Positions 9,101 to 18,046 of a DNA stretch of 64,000 nt are shown in pieces. The notes under the pieces are model-generated. The model made no database searches, had not been told where the DNA came from, and was given only the letters and a program-made list of their open reading frames with translations. Source of the DNA: Demequina sp. TMPB413 (GTDB lineage Bacteria > Actinomycetota > Actinomycetes > Actinomycetales > Demequinaceae); assembly GCF_020447105.2 (NCBI RefSeq), contig NZ_CP096184.1, forward strand, positions 2,046,001 through 2,110,000, in the 5' to 3' direction. The position numbers and the translations under genes were made by a program. Positions within the stretch are counted from its first letter, which is position 1. Each line of letters begins with the position of its first letter.

Positions 9101-12038
9101 TGATGAGGATCTCGTCGTTCGCGGTGTCGGTCGCGTCCGAGCCGCCACCCAACGGCGTCGCCTCAAGCAGGACCGTGTTGTCCACCACTCCCAGATCGAC
9201 GGTGTTGTAGGTCACCGCGTCGGTCACCCAGTCCTCACTGACGCGCATCTTGTCGCGCAATTGCCACGTCAGGGAGAACTCACGAGTGGTGCTCGGCGAG
9301 GCCACGCCGGTGCCGACCTCTGGGGCATAAGGGTCGTAGGCGGAACCGGCCTGGCGAGCGGCCGTGCGAGCAGCGGCGTTCTCGCTGAGAACGATCCTGA
9401 CTCCCGTCGCCTCTGCCGACTCCGTGGCCGTCAGCGTGTAGCCAACGAACCGGCCGGAGGCGTTGATCCAGCCGCTGGCCGGCTCCGTCACCGGCACCCA
9501 CGACCCCGCACGGTAGAGCTCGACCGCGTCGACGGTGTCGTACTTCAGGTACCAGCCATTGCTGAAGGGTGTGCCGCTCGCGGCGATCGGGGCGATGGAG
9601 ACCAGGTTGAAGGCCTCGAAGACGGTCGTCTCTGGGTCACTCGCGTCGACAGGGTCGGTGATGGTGACAGTCTCGTAGCCCTCGGCCACCGACCACGTGA
9701 GGCGGGTCGAGCGCTGCGCGCCAGACTGTGCCGGCACGGTGACTTGGTTCCACGCCTTGTCGATCCCGGCGGGGCCCTCGCCCACTCCGGACTCCACGGT
9801 CGCGGGATCAACGTCGAGGTCAGAGTCCGTCAGCGGAGTGCCCGTCTCGGTCTCGCCGGAGCCTCCTGCGAAGCCGGAGTTCTCAAACTCGACCGTCTCG
9901 TCGTCCACGGGCACGGTCGGTCCGCCAGTGCGCAACGTGGCCGACGCCCTCGACACGACGTAGGGAGTGACGGTGGTGTCGGACGCGAAGCCGGCCGCAG
10001 TCGCGTTCTCAAAGGTGAAACGGATACCAGTGGCCGCCGTGAGCGCGGCCGGGCTTCCGAGCGCGGTCTCCAGTTCCGCCCTGGTCAGCGACGCGAGGAA
10101 GGGCGTCGCGCTCGCGGCGAAGAGACCCACCTGGGTCCAGGTCGACAAGTCCGCGCCCTGGACCTCGACAGTGAGTGACGTGTTCGCAGGGACCTGGGTG
10201 GGAGCCATGCTGTCGAGCACAAAGGCGTCCCAGAAGCTGCCGACACCGCTGTAGGCGTCCTCGACCACGATCTCGTCGGCCGTGATGTAGTCCGAGGTGG
10301 TGGTCAGGCGCGTCCGCAAGGACGTGACGACACGCTCGCCGGGAGTCACGGTCGTGGACGGCAAGATCGACTTGTTCAGCGTGATGTCGATCGCCGGACG
10401 GAGCAACACCAGGCTTGCATCGTCGCTCGCGTCGTCGGTGAGGCCGTTAGCCGCCTCGACGGTGGTCACCACGGTATTGGTGGTGTTCAGGGAGTTCGCC
10501 GTGCCGATCGCCGACTCTGCGGTGTCGATGTCGAAATCGATGGTGCTGGAAGCTCCCGCCTCGATCGTGCCGGCGGCGGCGCTGAACACCACCTCGAAAC
10601 CGGAGATGGGTTGCGCGGGCGCGGCGGGAGTCGCTCCGTCACTAAACGGAAGCGTGACCTCGGGGCTGCCGTCGAGCGGGTAGTACGTCACCGCCGCGGA
10701 TACGGTCCCAGCGGGCCACGACGGCGGGGCAGTGAAGCCGCCGAAGGTGACGTCAGCGGTGAAGTAGCCAAGGTCGGCCGCGCGAAGTTCTACGACATCG
10801 ACATCGGAGGCATTGGTCGCGACGATCCGACCGGCGGTCGAGGCTCCGGCAGCGATCCGCCCGGGAGTGATGTCCTTGGTGGTCGCGGCGAGCACGGTCG
10901 CAGGATTGACGGTGTGCGGCGCCGTCGCGGTGTCGGAGGCGGGAGTGTGGCCGGCGGCGGAAGCGGTCGCCTCGACGACGTTGGTGACGGCGTGGATCGC
11001 GGCGGACAGGCCAGCGCCCTCGCGGTCGGTGGCGCGCTGCTCGACATCGAGCGTCACGGCCGCTGACGCGCCTGGCGCGATCTCGTCGCCAGTGAAGACG
11101 AATCGCAAGCCGCCCACGTCGGCCGCGGCGACGCCAGAGGGCAGTGCGGGAGCAATGTTGGCGATGCCCTCAACCCAGCCCCAGGTGCCCGCCTGGAACA
11201 CGTACGCATCCACCTGGACAACGTCGGCGCCCGCAGGCATGGCGAAGCCGTCAAAGCCCGCGAAGTCCTTGATCGTGAAGGGGTTTGACGCGTCGAGCAC
11301 CGTGGCGCCGTCGGGCGCGGTCTGGGGCTCCTGCACCACGATCGAGTCGACAGGGATGTTGGAGGTGTTGGTGGCCGTCAGCGCGATCGCCGACGCCCGT
11401 CCCACCTGGAAGGTCTGCGTGGCTGGAGTCCAAGCCTTGGTCACATCGACGGCGATACGTTCCGGCATGGTGACGGTGATGGTCGCCGAGTCCGAGGAGT
11501 CTGAGGAGTTCTCCGCGGTTGTCGACGCCGTGTTGATGATCTCCGTGGTGCCTGGCGGCAACTCGTCGGGGACCTGCATGGTGAGCTGGACCGTGAAGGT
11601 CTGGCCATTTTGAAGACCGGTGCCGGTGGGTGCGGTCACGTCGCCAGTGAAGTCGACGACCAAGCGCGTGTCGTTGTTGGCCGCGGCGGGTGCGGAAGAC
11701 CCTGGAACGCCGTCGACAATCCAGGTGATGTCACGCGGAATGACCGAGTCGCTGGGCGTGAAGGACACTTCCTCGATCGCATACCCAGCGAGTTCTGCGG
11801 GCAGAGGGTCATCCAAGCGCGCGTTAATGCACGAGGCCTCTGAGCAGCTCACCCGGATGGTGTACGTGAAGGGTTCGCCCGGCTCGGGGGTCGCGTTCGA
11901 CACCGTCTTGGTGACCGATAGATAGAGGGGATCGCCCGGCCCTGCCTGGGCGGGACCAGCCGTCACCACCGTCGTTCCAAGAACAACAACCGCCAGTAAG
12001 GCGGCCCACAATGGGCGCGCGACAGCAGAAAGCCTCAT
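6150..12038 (-). CDS. Giant modular cell-surface protein with LAFTG sortase anchor
   Basis: Protein of 1962 residues. Residues 1-32 form a signal peptide cut after AQA. The C-terminus has LAFTG, a hydrophobic helix of about 20 residues and the tail RGRRRR, a sorting signal of the LAXTG type handled by actinobacterial class E sortases. Between them are tandem beta-sandwich modules of the DUF11 / isopeptide-adhesin kind; one strand motif recurs near residues 311 (GLRFVFTG), 483, 671 (GIRFTFEN), 879, 1134, 1341 (GLRLAFSR) and 1737. The last module before the anchor resembles DUF5979. It is rich in Thr/Ser/Ala/Asp with few Cys, as expected outside the cell. Likely an adhesin or stalk. GAGGGG precedes the ATG. 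A CRP-like site lies about 90 bp upstream. Confidence 0.88.
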   Translation of the reverse strand: MRLSAVARPLWAALLAVVVLGTTVVTAGPAQAGPGDPLYLSVTKTVSNATPEPGEPFTYTIRVSCSEASCINARLDDPLPAELAGYAIEEVSFTPSDSVIPRDITWIVDGVPGSSAPAAANNDTRLVVDFTGDVTAPTGTGLQNGQTFTVQLTMQVPDELPPGTTEIINTASTTAENSSDSSDSATITVTMPERIAVDVTKAWTPATQTFQVGRASAIALTATNTSNIPVDSIVVQEPQTAPDGATVLDASNPFTIKDFAGFDGFAMPAGADVVQVDAYVFQAGTWGWVEGIANIAPALPSGVAAADVGGLRFVFTGDEIAPGASAAVTLDVEQRATDREGAGLSAAIHAVTNVVEATASAAGHTPASDTATAPHTVNPATVLAATTKDITPGRIAAGASTAGRIVATNASDVDVVELRAADLGYFTADVTFGGFTAPPSWPAGTVSAAVTYYPLDGSPEVTLPFSDGATPAAPAQPISGFEVVFSAAAGTIEAGASSTIDFDIDTAESAIGTANSLNTTNTVVTTVEAANGLTDDASDDASLVLLRPAIDITLNKSILPSTTVTPGERVVTSLRTRLTTTSDYITADEIVVEDAYSGVGSFWDAFVLDSMAPTQVPANTSLTVEVQGADLSTWTQVGLFAASATPFLASLTRAELETALGSPAALTAATGIRFTFENATAAGFASDTTVTPYVVSRASATLRTGGPTVPVDDETVEFENSGFAGGSGETETGTPLTDSDLDVDPATVESGVGEGPAGIDKAWNQVTVPAQSGAQRSTRLTWSVAEGYETVTITDPVDASDPETTVFEAFNLVSIAPIAASGTPFSNGWYLKYDTVDAVELYRAGSWVPVTEPASGWINASGRFVGYTLTATESAEATGVRIVLSENAAARTAARQAGSAYDPYAPEVGTGVASPSTTREFSLTWQLRDKMRVSEDWVTDAVTYNTVDLGVVDNTVLLEATPLGGGSDATDTANDEILITNPGPGVTVDKAVNPSSLIYVPMEGTPALSYPTVRFAVEANNNSVSQASYVRVMDSPVCTDADPIADCESPATAAGALADPFTPGVDWLTTSGQGNPFDRFDLTGVTISASIPAEVDLGASTVWLLRYAAGSYSTTSHTAAEVNAMTPGQLSDVVGVSVTFQDTDPVADGGSISRGNRLWVSLDTRLRTHLRVSGEAQTVAANERLTVPNRAFAQSYDPVLSDGVAVGDVDEASARLTGGDINVAALKSISPAALTEPTRNNPVTVTLGANQGQAPVSSLPPAEVRLTDDASTSPDFWNQFSFTGLGDLTPPAGSDQVVVSVYGPFGPAGTMTWVSSAAHPIAGATVPVPPDQYEDVQGLRLAFSRADAGFFSSTMPAQQWSTSSTFTVQLRDTYRDSGEPVVLAGSVDNTVEVISDRLNGESSVVRAASAQIGLSPGTYAIEVNKLANDGNHTASAGESVPWDVTFRNAGTGYLTITELRDTLPAQLVYLGDTDPVYTTDASGLLPEPADMTQTGNELVFTWPDGDRTMAPGETFSVRIMLEVQPGLAAGDRATNEMTVTTAETLASCANIASGGSTTSAWATDPTTCGTTDYVTPSVGPNLFTVKGVRGSIEGASNPLNPEQECRASLEATGGSYFRAPCAANSVMGGDDAWVLRAQNAGTTGLDEMVIFDALPARGDTYLISGSSRGSMYRPQMLDDLNIVAPEGTDIQVEVTSSLNPCAGTWAGLEGQAACEQNGEVWVVAGPDDDWSQVTAFRISLDFGGTDAGLLAPGAFVDVTYSTTNVPATAADPSGASVDVPVADTYAWNQFGVKYLDTGATAYRKIAPARMGIHLMTGALQIDKVVAGVYADLAPSRFAVDVACTVEGAPLNMGAYARLDLTRADGFTALVEGLPVGSECVLTESDSGAASTVTFAGEGVTPITRVSASVPISAGTVTVTLTNSYDSELAFTGATGWTTLVLFALVLVAGGVVLVLRGRRRLG

Positions 12039-12127
12039 GCAGTTAGCCCCTCAGCTAAGTTCACTCCGCCGGCGCACGTCAGGGGACATCAGTCGCGCAT
12101 CACGTCCGGAGCGTGTGGCCAGGCTAA

Positions 12128-12143
12128 CGTGACAAATGTCACA
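12128..12143. promoter_or_regulatory. CRP/GlxR-like operator upstream of the surface protein
   Basis: The site reads cGTGACAAATGTCACa: GTGA-N6-TCAC half-sites in perfect symmetry, matching the TGTGA-N6-TCACA consensus of cAMP-responsive CRP/GlxR regulators. It lies about 90 bp before the surface-protein start. The remaining bases of the 247-bp gap (12039-12285) hold repeat copy B and nothing else I can support. Confidence 0.5.
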
Positions 12144-12231
12144 CTGGCAAGCACCTGCCGCCAAGTGTCCGCTTTACCCGTTATTTCCCTGCAAATGTGG
12201 CCATCATGGCCCAGATGCGGTCGGGCTCACG

Positions 12232-12295
12232 CCCTGCGGGGCACTCACGCGCCCTCCGCGCGCACTCCGCCGTCCTGCGGGGCACTCACGCACCC
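12232..12295. repeat. Intergenic GC-rich repeat copies B1 and B2
   Basis: Two copies of the CTGCGGGGCACTCACGC core (from about 12233 and 12275) are separated by GC-rich spacer. The second copy contains the stop codon of the ABC ATPase gene (TGA, seen as TCA at 12286-12288). The bases CCC-TGCG-GGG can form a small hairpin. Confidence 0.7.
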
Positions 12296-13983
12296 GCGTC
12301 AGCTGCGCGCAGCGCCTCCCACTGAGCCCGCCGTGATGCCTGCTCGACGGGATCAGGCACCGGCAGCGAAGCCAGCAACCGCTGCGTGTACGGCTCGCGC
12401 GGGGAGCCGAGCACCTCGTCTCCTGTCCCCTCCTCGACCAGGCGACCCTTGTGCAACACGGCGATCCTGTCAGCGAGCATGTCCACCACCGCGAGGTCGT
12501 GGCTAATGAACAGCGCGGCGAAACCCAGTTCCCTGTGCAACTCATCAAAAAGGTCGAGCACGCGCGCTTGCACCGATACATCCAGCGCCGACGTTGGCTC
12601 GTCGGCGATCAGGAATTCGGGGTCGAGGGCAATGGCCCTCGCAAGCGACGCCCGCTGGCGCTGACCGCCAGACAACTCATGGGGGTAGCGATTGCCAAAC
12701 GCAGCTGGCAACTGCACGGCCTCGAGCAACTCGTTGACCTTGACCCGAGCGTCGGCGGCGTTCTCTGCCAGCCCGTGCACCACGAGCGGCTCAGCCACGC
12801 ACTGCGCGATGGTGAGCAGCGGGTTGAAGCTTGTCGCCGGGTCTTGGAAGACGAAGCCGATGCGCCGCCGCGTGGGACGGAACTGCCGTTCGCGCATGCC
12901 GTGCATTTCGACGTCGAGCACCCGCAGTGAGCCGCCTGACACCCTGGTGAGGCCTGCCATCGCACGGCCGATGGTGGTCTTGCCACTCCCCGACTCGCCC
13001 ACGAGCCCGAGCACCTCGCCCGGTCGGATCGCCAAGTCCACGCCGTCAACGGCCACGAAGTCGGGCTGCCGGAAGCGACCGGGATACGTGATCCGCAGGT
13101 CCTTCGCCTCCACGACGGGCTTGTGTTCTGCCCAGCCTTCAGGGCGGCGGGCGGCGCGCTCGTGCGCCCTTGCAAGCCCCTCGCCGATGCGGGGAACGGC
13201 CGCGAGCAGTTGCTGGGTGTAGGGGTCTTGCGGGGAACTGAACAGCGTCTTGACGTCGGCGTGTTCGACGATCTTGCCTTGATACATCACGGCCACGCGG
13301 TCGGCGAGATCTGCCACGACGCCCATGTTGTGGGTGATGAGCACGATCGCGGCACCAAACTCGTCCCTGCACCGGCGCAGCAAGTCGAGAATCTCGGCCT
13401 GCACCGTGACGTCGAGCGCCGTGGTCGGCTCGTCCGCCACGATCACGCCGGGATTGAGCACCAAGGCCTGAGCGATGACGATGCGCTGCTTCTGACCCCC
13501 CGAGAACTGGTGGGGGTAGTGGTTGATGCGCGTCTCAGGATCAGGGATGCCCACCCGGCCCATCACGTCGATGACCTTGGCCCGGATCTCTTTGCGCGAC
13601 AGTTTGCCGTGCGCGCGCAAGCCCTCAGCGATCTGCCAGCCGACGGGGAACACGGGGTTCAACGCGGTCGACGGCTCTTGGAACACCATCGCGGCGTCAC
13701 GTCCGCGTAGTTCCCGCAACCTGCTGCCTGACACTTGCACCACGTCACCCTCGGTGGCGCCATCCCTGCTGGTCAGCACCACGGCACCGCGCACCGAGGC
13801 GGTCTCGGGAAGCAGGCCGAGGATGGTCTTGGCAGTGACGGTCTTGCCACTTCCCGACTCGCCGACGACGGCGAGCACCTCCCCCTCGCGCACGGCGAAG
13901 CTCACGCCGTCAACGGCCTTCACTGGCCCCGAGTCGGTGGCGAAGGTGACGGCGAGGTCGCGGATATCGACGACGTTGGTCAT
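12286..13983 (-). CDS. Peptide ABC transporter, fused double ATPase (DppD-DppF type)
   Basis: Cytoplasmic ATPase of 565 residues made of two ABC domains in one chain. Domain 1 has Walker A GESGSGKT near residue 40, signature FSGGQKQR and Walker [13 protein letters not shown]. Domain 2 has Walker A GESGSGKT, signature [14 protein letters not shown] and Walker [13 protein letters not shown]. Each ends in the oligopeptide-type region ([24 protein letters not shown]). ATG 13983 is chosen: GGAGGGG stands before it and it overlaps the permease stop by ATGA. The frame stays open upstream to 14226, but that part only shadows the permease. It powers import through the two permeases upstream. Confidence 0.93.
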   Translation of the reverse strand: MTNVVDIRDLAVTFATDSGPVKAVDGVSFAVREGEVLAVVGESGSGKTVTAKTILGLLPETASVRGAVVLTSRDGATEGDVVQVSGSRLRELRGRDAAMVFQEPSTALNPVFPVGWQIAEGLRAHGKLSRKEIRAKVIDVMGRVGIPDPETRINHYPHQFSGGQKQRIVIAQALVLNPGVIVADEPTTALDVTVQAEILDLLRRCRDEFGAAIVLITHNMGVVADLADRVAVMYQGKIVEHADVKTLFSSPQDPYTQQLLAAVPRIGEGLARAHERAARRPEGWAEHKPVVEAKDLRITYPGRFRQPDFVAVDGVDLAIRPGEVLGLVGESGSGKTTIGRAMAGLTRVSGGSLRVLDVEMHGMRERQFRPTRRRIGFVFQDPATSFNPLLTIAQCVAEPLVVHGLAENAADARVKVNELLEAVQLPAAFGNRYPHELSGGQRQRASLARAIALDPEFLIADEPTSALDVSVQARVLDLFDELHRELGFAALFISHDLAVVDMLADRIAVLHKGRLVEEGTGDEVLGSPREPYTQRLLASLPVPDPVEQASRRAQWEALRAADAGA

Positions 13984-15005
13984 AGCGACCCCTCCTTTGG
14001 CGTCTGCGCGCCGTCGTCCTTGCGGGACAACTCCACGCCCAGGTCCTCCACAGGCTCCGCCCCTGCGGCCCGCTTGCGAAGCCGGGGATCGGCGAGGTCG
14101 TTGAGACTCTCTCCCACGAGCGTGAGCCCCAGCACGACGAGCACAATCGCGGCACCAGGGAACACCGACGTCCACCAGATCCCGCTCGTGACGTCCGAGA
14201 GCGACTTGTTGAGGTCGTAGCCCCACTCGGCGGCTGCGGTCGGTTCAATGCCGAATCCGAGGAAGCCCAGCCCCGCCAGGGTGAGGATCGCCTCCGAGGC
14301 ATTCAGCGTCAGAATCAGCGGAAGCGTCCTCGTGGCGTTGCGCAGCACGTGCTTGGTCATGATGCGGATGTTGGAGGCGCCGATCACGCGCGCCGATTCC
14401 ACGAAGGCCTCCGCTTTCACCCGCACCACCTCCGCTCGGGTAACGCGTAAGTACTGCGGGATGAAGATCACGGTGATGGAGAGCGCAGCCGCGAAGATGC
14501 CTCCCCACATGTCCGATTGCCCGCCACTGATGACGATCGCGAGCACGATGGCCAGCAGCAGCGACGGGAAAGAGTAGATGGCGTCGGCCATGACGATGAG
14601 CGTGCGGTCGAGCCATCCGCCAAAGTAGCCGGAGATCAAACCAAGAATGACGCCGATGACGATCGACGCAGCCACCGCGACCACGATCACGTAGAGCGCG
14701 GTGCGTGAACCCCAGATGAGGCGCGACAGCACGTCGAGCCCGCCTTGGGTGGTGCCGAGCCAGTGCTCGCTCGACGGCGGCTGCTGCGCGCCGAAGGCGC
14801 CGGACTCGTCGCGGAGTTGAGAGAAGCCGTAGGGGGCAAGCAAGGGCGCCAAGAGGGCGGTCAGCAAGAACAGGCCAGTGAGCACCAGTCCGGCCACGAG
14901 CATGCCGTGCTGCACTCCCACGCTGATGCGCAAGTGGGAGACGATCGGGAGTCGCTGCCACCGCGACCGGTGAGGCGCGAGGTCCTCTGCGGGTATCTGG
15001 CTCAT
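13980..15005 (-). CDS. Peptide ABC transporter permease (DppC type)
   Basis: Inner-membrane permease of 341 residues. The N-terminal helix (about 33-56) is the OppC_N segment, followed by the periplasm-side HWLGTTQGGLDVLSRLIWGS motif typical of DppC/OppC. The binding-protein-dependent transport domain then has about five helices, with the EAA loop ESARVIGASNIRIMTKHVLRN that contacts the ATPase. The C-terminal 35 residues are polar. It follows the DppB-type gene by 1 base and overlaps the ATPase gene by ATGA, so all three are translated as one unit. Confidence 0.92.
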   Translation of the reverse strand: MSQIPAEDLAPHRSRWQRLPIVSHLRISVGVQHGMLVAGLVLTGLFLLTALLAPLLAPYGFSQLRDESGAFGAQQPPSSEHWLGTTQGGLDVLSRLIWGSRTALYVIVVAVAASIVIGVILGLISGYFGGWLDRTLIVMADAIYSFPSLLLAIVLAIVISGGQSDMWGGIFAAALSITVIFIPQYLRVTRAEVVRVKAEAFVESARVIGASNIRIMTKHVLRNATRTLPLILTLNASEAILTLAGLGFLGFGIEPTAAAEWGYDLNKSLSDVTSGIWWTSVFPGAAIVLVVLGLTLVGESLNDLADPRLRKRAAGAEPVEDLGVELSRKDDGAQTPKEGSL

Positions 15006-15006
15006 G

Positions 15007-16080
15007 TCAGTACCTCACCCTCGGGTCAATGAGCGCCGCGATGATGTCGACAAAGAAGTTGGTCAGCGCGACGATCACCGCCAACAGGGCGACGATGCCC
15101 TGGACGGCAACGAAGTCGCGCGCCTGCAGGTATTGGGCGAGTTGGAAGCCCAGGCCCTTCCATTCGAAGGTGGTCTCCGTCAGCACTGCACCGCTCAACA
15201 GGAGCGCAATTTGCAGACCCATGACCGTGACAATGGGAATGAGCGCCGGGCGGTAGGCGTGCTTGCGCAGCAGGCGCCGCTCCGGCACTCCGCGAGAACG
15301 CGCTGCCTCGATGAAACCTGCCCCAAACGTCGAGATCACGTTGGTACGCACGAGTCGCAGGAACACTCCCGCGGTGAGCAGGCCGAGCGCGAGGGCAGGC
15401 AAGACGGCATGCTGCAGGACGTCCATGATCGCTCCGACATCGCCCGTCTTGATCGCATCAATCAAGTAGATGTTTGTCGGATTGTCCACGCGTTGCAGGT
15501 CGAGCTCGGTGCGTGTCGAGGCGCGACCGGCCACGGGAAGGATGTCGAGCCACACTGCAAAGATCAACTTGAGAAGCAGGCCCGCGAAGAACACGGGCGT
15601 GGCGTAAGCGAGGATGGCGGAGACACGCAGTACGGCGTCAGGCGCCTTGTCGCGGTGGTAGGCCGCGAGCCTTCCCAGCGGAATACCGAGTGCGAAGGCC
15701 ACAAGCAGGGCGTAAAAGGCCAGCTCGAGGGTGGCCGCGCCAAACGTGGTGAGCACCTCGGTGACCGGGCGGTGGTCTGACAGCGTGGTGCCAAAGTCGC
15801 CGCTCGCGATGTCCGTGAGGTAGTCCCAGTACTGCACCAGGATGGGCCGGTCGTAGCCAGCCTGCGCGATACGCTCCGCGAGCTGGTCCGGCGGCAGCTT
15901 GCCGCCCTGTGCCGCGGTGATCGGGTCGCCCGTCGAGCGCATCAACACGAACACGGTCGTGACGAGGATGAACACCGTAGGGATGATGAGCAGCCCTCGC
16001 ACAGCGATGTACCGCCCGAGCGAGCCGCCCGACTTCTCGCGCGGGGCCTTGGGGGCCTTGGTGTCAACCGACGTCGTCAT
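15007..16080 (-). CDS. Peptide ABC transporter permease (DppB type)
   Basis: Permease of 357 residues. The first helix is at about 27-47, followed by the DppB/OppB hallmark GDPITAAQGGKLPPDQLAER loop. The transmembrane domain comes next, with the EAA-like loop FIEAARSRGVPERRLLRKHA and a C-terminal helix ending NFFVDIIAALIDPRVRY, the usual family ending. The 25-residue cytoplasmic lead is Lys/Ser-rich. It lies 92 bp after the binding-protein gene, behind a strong hairpin that probably lowers expression relative to the binding protein. Confidence 0.92.
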   Translation of the reverse strand: MTTSVDTKAPKAPREKSGGSLGRYIAVRGLLIIPTVFILVTTVFVLMRSTGDPITAAQGGKLPPDQLAERIAQAGYDRPILVQYWDYLTDIASGDFGTTLSDHRPVTEVLTTFGAATLELAFYALLVAFALGIPLGRLAAYHRDKAPDAVLRVSAILAYATPVFFAGLLLKLIFAVWLDILPVAGRASTRTELDLQRVDNPTNIYLIDAIKTGDVGAIMDVLQHAVLPALALGLLTAGVFLRLVRTNVISTFGAGFIEAARSRGVPERRLLRKHAYRPALIPIVTVMGLQIALLLSGAVLTETTFEWKGLGFQLAQYLQARDFVAVQGIVALLAVIVALTNFFVDIIAALIDPRVRY

Positions 16081-16133
16081 ACTCGCGTCCTCAATGGTCT
16101 TTGCTGGACTCTACAGGCGGGTGGATACGCAAA

Positions 16134-16166
16134 AGCGTGGGGGCCGGGAAACCCGACCCCCACGCT
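16134..16166 (-). terminator. Hairpin between the binding-protein and permease genes (attenuating terminator)
   Basis: AGCGTGGGGGTCGGG (minus strand) can pair with CCCGGCCCCCACGCT across a TTT loop: a 15-bp stem with one mismatch, followed by TTTT. It stands 7 bases after the binding-protein stop. Such hairpins usually let only part of transcription pass into the permease genes. Confidence 0.75.
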
Positions 16167-16172
16167 GTGCGC

Positions 16173-17834
16173 TTAGCCCTTTGACAGGGCGCCGTAGCGG
16201 AACTTGAACGAGGCGTCCAAGGTGTCTTCCGCTCCCGACACATCGGCACGCGTCACCGCAACCTGTGCACCCTGCAACAACGGCAGGGTGGAGAGGTCTG
16301 CGGCGACGGCCTTCTGAATGTCCTCGATGAGCGCGGTGCGCGCGGCCGGGTCGTTCGTGACCGCCTGCTCCAGGATCATGTCGTTGACGTCCTGGTTGAC
16401 GTAGTGGTTGCCCAGGAAGTTGTCGATCAGGAAGAACGGCGCCAGGTAGTTGTCGGCGTCCGAGTAGTCCGGGTACCAGCCGAGCTGGTAGGCCGGGTAG
16501 ACGTCGGCGGTGCGGTCCTTCGCGTACTGCACCCACTCGGTGGACTGCAGGTTGACCGTGAACAGGCCGCTCGACTCGAGCTGGTCCTTGACCAACGCGT
16601 ACTCGTCGGCCGAACCGCCGCCGTAATGGTCGGGGTTGTACTGAAGGTTGAGCTCGACAGGCGTGCTCACCCCAGCGTCGGCCAGGACGGCCTCAGCAGC
16701 GTCGAGGTCAGGGCCACCGGAACCATCGCCGTACATCTCCTTGAGCGCCTCGGTCTGACCTGTCAGGCCGGCAGGCACAAACGAGTACAAGGGGATGTAG
16801 GTGTCGCGGTAGACCTGCGACGAGATCTCCGCCCTGTCGACCAGGTTCGCGACCGCCTGACGGACGGCCAGAGCCTTGTCAGCGTCGGCGTCTGGCGTTG
16901 CCGCACCGTAAGGCTGCGTGTTGAAGTTGAAGACGATGTAGCGGATCTCTCCGCCCGGTCCGTCAATCACCTTCACGCTGTCATCGCCGCGCAGGTCCTC
17001 GATGTCGGTGGCCGACAGCGAGCGGTAGGCCACGTCGATGTTGCCCTGCTGGATGTCCAGCTTGAGGTTCGACTCCTCGGCGTAGTACTTCACGTCGATG
17101 GCGGACGTCTTCGGAGCACCGAGCACACCCTGATACACATCGTTCGCTTCGTAGCTGATGAGGTTGTTCTGGTCATAGCTGAGGATGGTGTACGGGCCAG
17201 CAAAGGCTTCCCCTGCAACGATGTCGGCGTCAGGGGTCAGTGCGTCGGCCGCGAACACCTCTTCGTCGACGATCGGACCAGCAGGGCTCGACAAGATCTG
17301 CGGGAAGATTTGGTCGTTCGGCGACTTCAACGTGAAGACGACGGTGGTGTCGTCAGGCGCCTCGACGCTGTCGAGGTTGTACAGCAGCGAGCCGGGGCCG
17401 TTGCCTTCGTCAGCACCAGACTCGAAGATCGCCATCTGACGGTCAAAAGTGAACTTGACGTCGGAGGACGTGAGCTCGTTGCCGTTCGCGAAGGTGAGAC
17501 CGGGCTTCAACGTGACCGTGTACTCGTCAGGAGAGGTGAACTCGGCGGACTCAGCGATGTCGGGCTCGACGTCCGACGTGCCATAAGGCGAGTTCATCAG
17601 GAACGGGAACACCTGGTTCATGACAGCGAAGGAACCGTTGTCGTACGACCCTGCAGGGTCGATCGTCGTGATCTTGTCGGTGGTGCCGATAATGAGCGAC
17701 TCGCCTGAGCCGCTCGAGCCGTCGGCGGTGGCATCCGTATCGGCGTCGTCGCTAGAGCAGGCCGCGAGGGCCAACGAAGCGAGAGCGATTCCGGACGCAA
17801 GCGCCGCACGCCTGTGATTGAACGAGCGCAACAT
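16173..17834 (-). CDS. Peptide ABC transporter substrate-binding lipoprotein (SBP family 5)
   Basis: Secreted lipoprotein of 553 residues. The signal peptide has Arg residues at 3-9, a hydrophobic stretch and the lipobox LAAC with Cys26 as the lipidation site, followed by an Asp/Ser-rich linker. The mature part is a cluster C (DppA/OppA) binding protein: TIDPAGSYDN near the start, the family pattern YTVTLKPGLTFANGNELTSSDVKFTFDR, and the domain-closing repeats to LQGAQVAVTRADVSG. It delivers peptides to the permeases encoded downstream. AAGGTAAGG precedes the ATG. Confidence 0.93.
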   Translation of the reverse strand: MLRSFNHRRAALASGIALASLALAACSSDDADTDATADGSSGSGESLIIGTTDKITTIDPAGSYDNGSFAVMNQVFPFLMNSPYGTSDVEPDIAESAEFTSPDEYTVTLKPGLTFANGNELTSSDVKFTFDRQMAIFESGADEGNGPGSLLYNLDSVEAPDDTTVVFTLKSPNDQIFPQILSSPAGPIVDEEVFAADALTPDADIVAGEAFAGPYTILSYDQNNLISYEANDVYQGVLGAPKTSAIDVKYYAEESNLKLDIQQGNIDVAYRSLSATDIEDLRGDDSVKVIDGPGGEIRYIVFNFNTQPYGAATPDADADKALAVRQAVANLVDRAEISSQVYRDTYIPLYSFVPAGLTGQTEALKEMYGDGSGGPDLDAAEAVLADAGVSTPVELNLQYNPDHYGGGSADEYALVKDQLESSGLFTVNLQSTEWVQYAKDRTADVYPAYQLGWYPDYSDADNYLAPFFLIDNFLGNHYVNQDVNDMILEQAVTNDPAARTALIEDIQKAVAADLSTLPLLQGAQVAVTRADVSGAEDTLDASFKFRYGALSKG

Positions 17835-18034
17835 CCTTACCTTCTTTCATGTGGCGTCACCACACCCACGGGCGACAGCCTTGCGAAACTCCTTGTTAGC
17901 ACACCTTGACCCTGCGTTTACCTGCGCTGACGCTTTTTTAACGTCGCTGCAACACTCAGGGACGGCACTACCGCGTACCGTGACCAAATTGTGACCTGGC
18001 GGCGTGATCCTCGCGGCAGCGTTCAGGACCTGCA

Positions 18035-18040
18035 CACAAT
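18035..18040 (+). promoter_or_regulatory. Weak -10 box for a leaderless disulfide-oxidoreductase mRNA
   Basis: CACAAT ends six bases before ATG 18047 (CACAAT-GGCCTC-ATG), the same spacing as the stronger TAGGCT boxes in this window. No ribosome binding site is visible. Confidence 0.35.
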
Positions 18041-18046
18041 GGCCTC

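Noticed and set aside
7230..10178. Plus-strand frames of 300 residues or more inside the surface-protein gene
   Set aside because: Shadows caused by the high GC content; the opposite strand encodes a continuous 1962-residue protein with signal peptide and sortase anchor.
12128..12143. Terminator hairpin
   Set aside because: The loop would be only two bases and no T-run follows; the symmetry fits a CRP-type operator better.
16404..17708. 434-residue plus-strand frame
   Set aside because: Shadow of the peptide-binding lipoprotein; no motif and no ribosome binding site.
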